A DNA stretch of 36,015 nucleotides from Alphaproteobacteria bacterium (lineage in GTDB: Bacteria; Pseudomonadota; Alphaproteobacteria; GCA-2731375). The notes beneath the pieces were generated by a model. The model had not been told where the DNA came from. It was given only the letters and a program-made list of their open reading frames with translations, and did not search any database. The translations under genes and the position numbers were made by a program. The DNA lies in the NCBI GenBank assembly GCA_030746635.1, contig JASLMH010000029.1, positions 1 to 36,015 on the forward strand, in the 5' to 3' direction. This document shows, piece by piece, positions 29,945 to 36,015 of this stretch (positions are counted from its first letter, which is position 1; each line of letters opens with the position of its first letter).

Positions 29945-30622
29945 TCAGGCGAGGGCGTTCAGGGCCCCGATCAACTCGTCGAAGTGCCCGATCACCCGAT
30001 CGGCGCCCAATTCGTGGGCCGGCACCGTGGTGTAGCCGAAGGTCACCGCCACGACTGGCAAGCCGGCAGCGCGGGCGGCGTCCACGTCGTTGGCGGAATC
30101 GCCCACCATCACCGCCCGTTCCGGGGCCACCGCCATGGCGTCCAGGGTGCCCAGCAGGTGGCCGCCGTGGGGTTTCTTCACCGGCAGGCTGTCGCCGCCG
30201 ACGATGGCCGCGAAATGGTGCTCCAGGGCCAGCAGCTCGAACAGGTGCCGCGACGGCCGTTCCGGCTTGTTGGTGCAAACCCCCAGTTTCAGGCCGGCGG
30301 CGCGTAGCTCGTCCAATGCCGCCGCGGCGCCCGGGAAGGCATGGCTTTCATCGGCCACGTGCTGCCAATAGTAATCGAGGAAGGTGTCGATCCAGCCTTC
30401 CACTTCCTCCTCGGTCGGTTCCGGGCCGGTCGCCGCCAGGCCCAGATGCAACATCGCCCGGGCGCCGTTGCCGATCATCTCGCGCACCCCTGCCAGCGGC
30501 ACCGCCGGTCGGCCGGCGACGGCCAGGGTGTGGTTCAGGGCCGCGCAGAGGTCCGGCGCGGTCTCGATCAGGGTGCCGTCGAGATCGAAGATGACGGCGT
30601 CGAAACGTCGGCGATAGGGCAT
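29945..30622 (-). CDS. gph: Phosphoglycolate phosphatase (HAD family)
   Basis: A 225-residue haloacid dehalogenase-type phosphatase that hydrolyses 2-phosphoglycolate to glycolate, clearing the product of DNA 3'-end repair or of Rubisco oxygenation. Motif I is FDLDGTLIETAPDL with both aspartates; motif II is GVCTNKP; motif III is the Lys in LPVKKPHG; motif IV is MVGDSANDVDAARAAG. The helical cap starts after the first motif (LNHTLAVAGRPAVPL). Length matches Gph. It lies nine bases after an SLC13-family permease gene and is probably co-transcribed with it. Other HAD substrates cannot be fully excluded. Confidence 0.9.
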   Translation of the reverse strand: MPYRRRFDAVIFDLDGTLIETAPDLCAALNHTLAVAGRPAVPLAGVREMIGNGARAMLHLGLAATGPEPTEEEVEGWIDTFLDYYWQHVADESHAFPGAAAALDELRAAGLKLGVCTNKPERPSRHLFELLALEHHFAAIVGGDSLPVKKPHGGHLLGTLDAMAVAPERAVMVGDSANDVDAARAAGLPVVAVTFGYTTVPAHELGADRVIGHFDELIGALNALA

Positions 30623-30631
30623 GCGGAACGG

Positions 30632-32407
30632 TCAACTCCAGAACAGCAGGATCAGGGGGACGGCGAGGGCGACGATCAGCGCTTCCAGGGGCAGGCCGAC
30701 CCGCCAATAATCGGAGAAGTGATAGCCGCCCGGTCCCAGGATCAGGGTGTTGCACTGATGGCCGATGGGGGTGAGGAAGGCGCAGGAGGCGCCCACCGCG
30801 ACCGCCATCAGGAAGGCATCGGGGCTGGCGCCCAGGCCATGGGCGATGCCGACGGCGATCGGCGCCATCACCACCGCCGTGGCGGCGTTGTTCATCACAT
30901 CCGACAGGGTCATGGTCAGGATCAGCACGAAGGCCAGGATGGCCCAAATGGGCAGGGCGCCGGCCAGATCGACCAGGCCGTTGGCCAGTAGGGCGGCGGT
31001 GCCGGTGCTTTGCAGGGCGCCGCCGACCGGGATCATCGCGCCCAACAGCACGATCACCGGCCAATCCACCGCCTGGTACATCTCGCGCGGGCCCAGCAGG
31101 CCCAGCAGCACCATGCCCGCCGCCGCCGCCGTCAGCGCCACCGCCGCCGGCAGCAGGCCCAGGCCGCTGGCCAGCAGCGCGGTGCCGAACAGAGCCAGCG
31201 CGGTGATCACCCGGCGTTCCTGGCCCAGGCGCAGGCCGCGCCGCATCAACGGCAGGCAGCCCAGGTGCGAGAGGGTCTCCGGCATTGCGCCGGCATCGCC
31301 CTGCAACAGCAGCACGTCGCCCGGCTGCATCAGCGCCCGATCCAGCCGGGTCCGCACGCGGGCGCCCTGGCGGGCTATGGCGAGCAGGTTCAGGCCATGC
31401 CGGTTGCGCAAATTCGCGGTGCGGGCGCTGCGCCCGGCCAGGGATGATTGGGCGGTGATCACCGCCTCGACCAGGGCGATCTCGTCGGAGGCGAGATGCT
31501 CGGGCGAAAGTTCCTCGTCGCCGACCAGTTCCAGGCCGGCGGCTTCGATGAACGATTGCAGATCCGTCGGGTCGGCGCGCAGCACCAGGACGTCGCCGAC
31601 TTGCAGCCGGGTCCGCCGGCTCGGCGCCGGCCGGCGCTCCGCCCCACGGACCAGGGCGGTCACCAGGACGTCCAGTTCCTCCAGTTCCGGGACCGAGGCG
31701 ATCGATCGATCGACCACGGCCGAGCCTTCGGCGATGCGCGCCTCGGTCATGTAGTCGCGGATCTGAAAGACCTCGTCCTCGCGTGGTTGGCCGCGGCGGG
31801 CCCGGGGGATCAACCGCCAACCGAACAGTACCAGGTAGAGCACGCCGAGGACGGCGACGATGCCGCCGACCGGGCCGAAATCGAACATGGCGAAGGCCTG
31901 GCCGGCGCTGTCGGCCCGATACTGGGCGATGATAACGTTCGGCGGCGTGCCGATCATGGTCGCCAGGCCGCCGAGGATGGCACCGAAGCTGAGCGGCATC
32001 AGCAGGGCCGAGGGTGAGCGCCCCTGCTTCGCCGCGGTTTCCAGCGCCACCGGCATGAAGATCGCCAGGGCCCCGACATTGTTCATGAAGGCCGAGCAGA
32101 AACCGCAGGCGGCGGTCAGGCCGGCGACGTGCAGGTGCGGCCGGCTGATCAACGGCGACAGCCAGCCGGCGATGATATCCACCACGCCGGCGTTGCGCAG
32201 GCCGTGGCTGATCATCAGCACGGCGATCACCGTGATCACGGCGGGGTGACCGAAGCCGGCGAATACCTCCACGGGCGGCACCAGGCCGGTTATCGCCGCC
32301 GCCAACAGCGCCAGCAGCGCCGCCAGGTCGTATCGCGGCCGGCCCCAGACGAACAGGGCGACCACGCCGGCCAGGATGGCGGTGATGGTGATCTGTTCCG
32401 TGGTCAT
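30632..32407 (-). CDS. SLC13 family permease with TrkA-C domains
   Basis: A 591-residue inner-membrane transporter of the divalent anion:sodium symporter (SLC13/ArsB-like) superfamily. The two membrane halves contain the re-entrant-loop motifs CGFCSAFMNNVGALAIFMPV and TLSDVMNNAATAVVMAPI (SNT/MNN type), with GTPPNVII and LTPIGHQCNTLIL following each. Between them, residues about 210-380 form two TrkA-C (RCK_C) domains, as in sulfate, thiosulfate or dicarboxylate permeases of this group. The start has no strong ribosome site, but MTTEQITITAILAGVV fits the family. Divergent from glmU, with a 190-bp gap in which I see no convincing promoter. The gph gene follows. Substrate undetermined; sulfate or organic anions are typical. 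Confidence 0.92.
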   Translation of the reverse strand: MTTEQITITAILAGVVALFVWGRPRYDLAALLALLAAAITGLVPPVEVFAGFGHPAVITVIAVLMISHGLRNAGVVDIIAGWLSPLISRPHLHVAGLTAACGFCSAFMNNVGALAIFMPVALETAAKQGRSPSALLMPLSFGAILGGLATMIGTPPNVIIAQYRADSAGQAFAMFDFGPVGGIVAVLGVLYLVLFGWRLIPRARRGQPREDEVFQIRDYMTEARIAEGSAVVDRSIASVPELEELDVLVTALVRGAERRPAPSRRTRLQVGDVLVLRADPTDLQSFIEAAGLELVGDEELSPEHLASDEIALVEAVITAQSSLAGRSARTANLRNRHGLNLLAIARQGARVRTRLDRALMQPGDVLLLQGDAGAMPETLSHLGCLPLMRRGLRLGQERRVITALALFGTALLASGLGLLPAAVALTAAAAGMVLLGLLGPREMYQAVDWPVIVLLGAMIPVGGALQSTGTAALLANGLVDLAGALPIWAILAFVLILTMTLSDVMNNAATAVVMAPIAVGIAHGLGASPDAFLMAVAVGASCAFLTPIGHQCNTLILGPGGYHFSDYWRVGLPLEALIVALAVPLILLFWS

Positions 32408-32597
32408 GGGCGGTGGTTGTGCTCCCTCGGCGATGGCGGATGGAGCTTATACTAAAGCTGGATGAAGGCGAGGGCCTTTGGAAATGGCGAAAAACACTGT
32501 AAAGGGAATTGAATTGGCCCCGGTTTCGGCCTGTGGCAGTCTTGCCGCGGTTCCGGTGAGGGGCGGAATCCTGTTGTGAAATAAAAGACTTGCGAGC

Positions 32598-33965
32598 ATG
32601 AGCGAAGGAAATATCGCCGCCGTGGTGCTGGCAGCCGGCATGGGCACGCGGATGAAGTCTGCCAAACCCAAGGTGCTGCATCCCCTGGCCGGGCGGCCGA
32701 TGCTGGCGCAGTTAATGGCCACCGTGGCGGCCCTGGGCGCGGCGCGGCGCATCGTCGTGGTATCGCCGGATATCCGCGACGCCGTCGCCGCCGAAATCCC
32801 GGATGTCGACCTGGCGATCCAGGACCCGCCCCTGGGCACCGGCCACGCGCTGATGGCGGCGCGGCAGCAATTGGCCGGCTTCGCGGGCGATGTCCTGATG
32901 CTGTTCGGGGATTCGCCCCTGGTTTCGGTGGAAACCCTGGAGGCGATGATCGCCGGCCGCCGGGCGGCGGCCGATCCGGCGGTGGTGGTGATGGGCTTTC
33001 GGCCGGCCGACACGGCGGAATATGCCCGGCTGATCCTCGCTCCGGACGGCGGCCTGGAGCGCATTGTCGAGCATCGCGACGCCAGCGAGGACGAGCGCGC
33101 CATCGATCTGTGCAATTCCGGCTTCATGGCGATCGACGGGGCGGTGCTGAACGAATTGCTCGACGGCATCGGCAAAGACAACGCCAAGGGCGAATACTAC
33201 GTGACCGAGATCGTCGAGATTGCCCGGCGGCTGGGCCGAGCCTGCGCCGTTGTGGAGGGGCCGGAGGTGGAAGCCCTGGGCATCAATTCACGGGCGCAGT
33301 TGGCCGAGGCGGAGGCGGTGATCCAGAACCGCCTGCGGCACGCGGCGATGGATGCCGGCGTCACCCTGTTGGACCCGGACAGCGTCTCATTCTCGTACGA
33401 CACGGTGATGGGCCGCGACGTCACCATCGGGCCCAATGTGTTCATCGGCCCGAAGGTCAAGGTGGGCGACGGCGTCACCATCCATCCGTTCTCTCACCTG
33501 GAGGGCTGCAGCCTGGCCGATGGCGCTTCGGCGGGGCCCTTCGCCCGGCTGCGACCGGAAGCGGAAATCGGCGAGGGCGCGCGCATCGGCAATTTCGTCG
33601 AGGTCAAGAAGGCCCGCATCGAAAAGGGCGCCAAGGTCAACCACCTGACCTATATCGGCGATGCCCGGGTCGGCGAGGGGGCCAATATCGGGGCCGGTAC
33701 CATTACCTGCAATTACGACGGCTTCCTGAAATCGTTCACCGATATCGGCAAGGGCGCCTTCATCGGCTCCAACACCGCCCTGGTGGCGCCGGTCAAGGTC
33801 GGCGACGGCGCCATCGTCGGCGCCGGCAGCACCATCACCCGCGAGGTCGAGGCCGACGCGCTGGCCGTGGAGCGGTCCGAGCAGATCGCCCGGGAGGGCT
33901 TCGCGCCGCGCTACCGCGAGCGCAAGACGGCGGAAAAGGCGGCGCAAAAAGCCAAATCGAAGTAG
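32598..33965 (+). CDS. glmU: Bifunctional UDP-N-acetylglucosamine pyrophosphorylase/glucosamine-1-phosphate acetyltransferase
   Basis: A 455-residue cytoplasmic enzyme that acetylates glucosamine-1-phosphate and then couples it to UTP, giving UDP-GlcNAc for peptidoglycan and lipid A. The N-terminal Rossmann-like uridyltransferase domain begins VVLAAGMGTRMKSAKPKVLHPLAG and includes PLGTGHAL and FGDSPLV; the C-terminal half (from about residue 250) is a left-handed beta-helix of hexapeptide repeats with the acetyltransferase segment KVNHLTYIGDA (His near 348) and IGAGTITCNYDG. Length is standard. The stop is 20 bp before the glmS start, so the two form an operon for consecutive steps of amino-sugar synthesis (GlmM is elsewhere). 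Confidence 0.97.
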   Translation: MSEGNIAAVVLAAGMGTRMKSAKPKVLHPLAGRPMLAQLMATVAALGAARRIVVVSPDIRDAVAAEIPDVDLAIQDPPLGTGHALMAARQQLAGFAGDVLMLFGDSPLVSVETLEAMIAGRRAAADPAVVVMGFRPADTAEYARLILAPDGGLERIVEHRDASEDERAIDLCNSGFMAIDGAVLNELLDGIGKDNAKGEYYVTEIVEIARRLGRACAVVEGPEVEALGINSRAQLAEAEAVIQNRLRHAAMDAGVTLLDPDSVSFSYDTVMGRDVTIGPNVFIGPKVKVGDGVTIHPFSHLEGCSLADGASAGPFARLRPEAEIGEGARIGNFVEVKKARIEKGAKVNHLTYIGDARVGEGANIGAGTITCNYDGFLKSFTDIGKGAFIGSNTALVAPVKVGDGAIVGAGSTITREVEADALAVERSEQIAREGFAPRYRERKTAEKAAQKAKSK

Positions 33966-33985
33966 CAGGCGAAGGGAACAGGCGC

Positions 33986-35809
33986 ATGTGCGGCATCATC
34001 GGCATCATCGGCCGGCAGGACGTGGCGACGCGGGTGGTCGAGGGTCTGAAGCGGCTGGAATATCGCGGCTACGACTCGGCCGGCATCGCCACCCTGGTGA
34101 ACGGCCATATCGACCGCCGGCGGGCCGAAGGCAAGTTGTTCAACCTGTCCAATCGCCTGGACGAGGCACCCTTGCGGGGCGACATCGGCATCGGCCACAC
34201 CCGCTGGGCGACCCACGGCGTGCCCAACGAGATCAACGCCCATCCGCACGCCACCGAGCGGGTCGCCCTGGTGCACAACGGCATCATCGAGAACTTCAAG
34301 GAACTGAAGGAGGAGTTGCTCGACCATGGCTCCAACTTCGCCTCGGAAACCGATACGGAGGTGGTGGCGCACCTGCTGACCCAGTATTTGAACGAGGGCA
34401 TGGACCCGGTGGCGGCGGCCGAGGCGACCCTGAAGCGCCTGGAAGGCGCCTTCGCCCTGGCGGTGATCTTCTCGGGCGAGCACGACTTGATGATCGGCGC
34501 CCGGCGCGGCAGCCCCCTGGTCGTCGGTTACGGCGACGGCGAAATGTTCCTCGGCTCCGATGCCATCGCGCTGGCGCCCTGGACCAACCGCATCAGCTAT
34601 CTCGACGAGGGCGATTGGGTGGTGGTGCACCGGGACAGCGCCGAGGTGCGCGACGCCGCCGGCCGGAAGGTCGAGCGGGAGATCAAGCTGACCGCCGCCT
34701 CGCTAGGCGATATCTCCAAGGGCAACTACCGCCACTACATGCTGAAGGAGATCTACGAACAGCCCACCGTGATCGGCGACACCATCCATTCCTATTTCAA
34801 TCCGGACGAACGCTCGATCCAGCTTCCCGACCTGACCTTCGATTTCTCCGAGGTGCCAAAGGTGACGGTCATTGCCTGCGGCACTTCGTTCTACGCCGCG
34901 ATGATCGCCAAGTACTGGTTCGAAAGCGTCGCCCGTCTGCCGGTGGACATCGACATCGCCTCGGAATTCCGCTACCGCGACACGCCGCTGCCGGAGGGTG
35001 GGGTGGCGATCTTCATCTCCCAATCCGGCGAGACCATGGACACCCTGGAAGCCCTGAAGCTGTGCAAGCAGCAGGGCCAGCGGATCATGGCCATCGTCAA
35101 CGTGCCCGACAGCTCGATCGCCCGGGAAAGCGAGGTGGTGCTGCAGACCCTGGCCGGGCCGGAGATCGGCGTCGCCTCGACCAAGGCCTTCACCACGCAA
35201 CTGGTGACCCTGGCCTGTATCGTCATCACCGCGGCCAAGCAATGCGGCACCCTGGAGGCCCGGGACGAGGCGATCCTCAGCCAGGCGATCACCGAGGTGC
35301 CCTCGCGGGCGGTGGAGGTGCTGCACCATGACGACCGCCTGCGGGAGCTGGCGCAGGAGATGTTCAAGGCCCGCGACGCCCTGTATCTGGGCCGCGGCAC
35401 GGGCTTCCCGATCGCCCTGGAAGGGGCGCTGAAATTGAAGGAAATCTCCTACATCCATGCCGAGGGCTATCCGGCCGGGGAGATGAAGCACGGCCCGATC
35501 GCCCTGATCGACGAGCAGGTACCGGTGATCGTGGTGGCGCCGAAGGACAAATGGTTCGAAAAGGTCGCCTCGAACATCCAGGAGGTCTCGGCCCGGGGCG
35601 GCAAGGTGGTGCTGCTGTCGGACGCCGAGGGCGTCGGCCATGTCGGCGACATGGCCTGGGCGGCGATCCAATTGCCCACCGTGCATGCCTTCGTGGCGCC
35701 GATCCTGTACGCCATCCCGGTGCAATTGCTGGCCTATCACATCGCCGTCCTGAAGGGCACCGACGTCGACCAGCCGCGCAACCTGGCCAAGTCGGTGACC
35801 GTGGAATAG
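33986..35809 (+). CDS. glmS: Glutamine-fructose-6-phosphate aminotransferase (isomerising)
   Basis: A 607-residue enzyme that makes glucosamine-6-phosphate from fructose-6-phosphate and glutamine, the first committed step to UDP-GlcNAc. The N-terminal Ntn glutaminase starts MCGIIGIIG with the nucleophile Cys2 and has GHTRWATHG, HNGIIENF and SETDTEV. Two SIS (sugar isomerase) domains follow (CGTSFYAAMIAKYW, ISQSGETMDTLEAL; LGRGTGFPIALEGALKLKE), and the C-terminus is DQPRNLAKSVTVE. GAAGGGAACAGG precedes the ATG; the longer open frame upstream is the shadow of glmU. No glmS ribozyme is present upstream, since only 20 bp separate it from glmU, so control must come from the glmU promoter or be post-transcriptional. 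Confidence 0.97.
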   Translation: MCGIIGIIGRQDVATRVVEGLKRLEYRGYDSAGIATLVNGHIDRRRAEGKLFNLSNRLDEAPLRGDIGIGHTRWATHGVPNEINAHPHATERVALVHNGIIENFKELKEELLDHGSNFASETDTEVVAHLLTQYLNEGMDPVAAAEATLKRLEGAFALAVIFSGEHDLMIGARRGSPLVVGYGDGEMFLGSDAIALAPWTNRISYLDEGDWVVVHRDSAEVRDAAGRKVEREIKLTAASLGDISKGNYRHYMLKEIYEQPTVIGDTIHSYFNPDERSIQLPDLTFDFSEVPKVTVIACGTSFYAAMIAKYWFESVARLPVDIDIASEFRYRDTPLPEGGVAIFISQSGETMDTLEALKLCKQQGQRIMAIVNVPDSSIARESEVVLQTLAGPEIGVASTKAFTTQLVTLACIVITAAKQCGTLEARDEAILSQAITEVPSRAVEVLHHDDRLRELAQEMFKARDALYLGRGTGFPIALEGALKLKEISYIHAEGYPAGEMKHGPIALIDEQVPVIVVAPKDKWFEKVASNIQEVSARGGKVVLLSDAEGVGHVGDMAWAAIQLPTVHAFVAPILYAIPVQLLAYHIAVLKGTDVDQPRNLAKSVTVE

Positions 35810-35911
35810 CGTCCCGACCGCGCTTGCCTGGGATGGCGGAAACGCCGTATGAACGTGCCGGCCGCGCCTTGGCGCCGGCAATGGCGCAACAGCACGGCGA
35901 TCACGAACATC

Positions 35912-36015
35912 ATGAGTAACGGCGTTCCCGAAGGCTTCGAGCTGTTCCCCGAGGGACAGGGTTTCACCAACCATGTCGGCCCGCTGTATTGGATGATCGA
36001 AGGCGACGTGGGGAT
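35912..36015 (+). CDS. PaaI family thioesterase, N-terminal part (cut by window edge)
   Basis: The first 34 residues, MSNGVPEGFELFPEGQGFTN and then HVGPLYWMIEGDVG, match the start of PaaI-type hotdog thioesterases (PEGF... GPLYW). The catalytic region lies outside the window. There is no strong ribosome site; an in-frame ATG at 35849 is an alternative start that would add 21 residues of unlike composition. It follows glmS by 102 bp on the same strand. Confidence 0.65.
   Translation, partial: MSNGVPEGFELFPEGQGFTNHVGPLYWMIEGDVG

Noticed and set aside
33966-33985. glmS ribozyme/riboswitch
   Set aside because: Only 20 bp separate glmU and glmS, and that ribozyme belongs mainly to Gram-positive bacteria.

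Overview
The window is a GC-rich, tightly packed chromosomal segment from an alphaproteobacterium, most likely a Rhodospirillales-like lineage. This placement is inferred from gene content and style; no rRNA or other phylogenetic marker was compared. Supporting signs are a PleC/DivJ-type PAS histidine kinase with a CtrA-type box (TTAA-N7-TTAA) upstream, a REP-like palindrome of a kind common in alphaproteobacteria, many paralogous acyl-CoA enzymes, and very high GC, which produces long meaningless open frames opposite most genes.

Layout. 1-1377 (minus): two acyl-CoA dehydrogenase genes overlapping by 4 bp, the downstream one cut by the window edge. 1458-3832 (plus): an isocitrate lyase/PEP mutase-family enzyme, then a DUF1326-DUF2182 pair (probable metal-related membrane module). 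3817-4569 (minus): secreted DUF1194 von Willebrand-like protein. 4731-8914 (plus): three-gene cluster of an HpaB/AbfD-superfamily flavoprotein lacking the AbfD iron-sulfur ligands, a ketosynthase and an AMP-dependent acyl-CoA ligase. 8919-12745: two ~163-bp direct repeats enclosing a 3.66-kb, partly AT-richer cassette (PEP-CTERM protein behind a consensus sigma-54 promoter, small membrane protein, class III cyclase-TPR protein). The repeats include the last codons of the acyl-CoA synthetase gene, so the PEP-CTERM protein now ends in the synthetase tail. 12701-15694 (minus): acyl-CoA synthetase, glutathione transferase and crotonase-family operon. 15776-21497: HcaT-like MFS transporter, EthD-like protein, M81/MlrC peptidase, zinc alcohol dehydrogenase plus hotdog thioesterase, and a second crotonase. 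21474-28577: PAS histidine kinase, MORN-like secreted protein, uracil-DNA glycosylase-like protein, nitroreductase, lipoprotein-like hydrolase, a small unknown protein, and a GlcD-type FAD oxidoreductase.

28583-29894: two copies of a tRNA-Val plus terminator unit enclose a HicA-HicB toxin-antitoxin module. The outer copy is a normal tRNA-Val(CAC); the other has drifted to anticodon CAU with stem mismatches. 29945-32407 (minus): phosphoglycolate phosphatase and an SLC13/TrkA-C permease. 32598-35809 (plus): glmU-glmS, making UDP-GlcNAc precursors. 35912-36015: the start of a PaaI-type thioesterase, cut by the edge.

Most of the window is ordinary acyl-CoA, redox and housekeeping metabolism. The two repeat-bounded insertions (8.9-12.7 kb and 28.6-29.9 kb) and the flavoprotein-ketosynthase-ligase cluster are the parts that stand out. 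No transposase, integrase, CRISPR array or rRNA gene was seen, and no gene-free stretch exceeds 300 bases.
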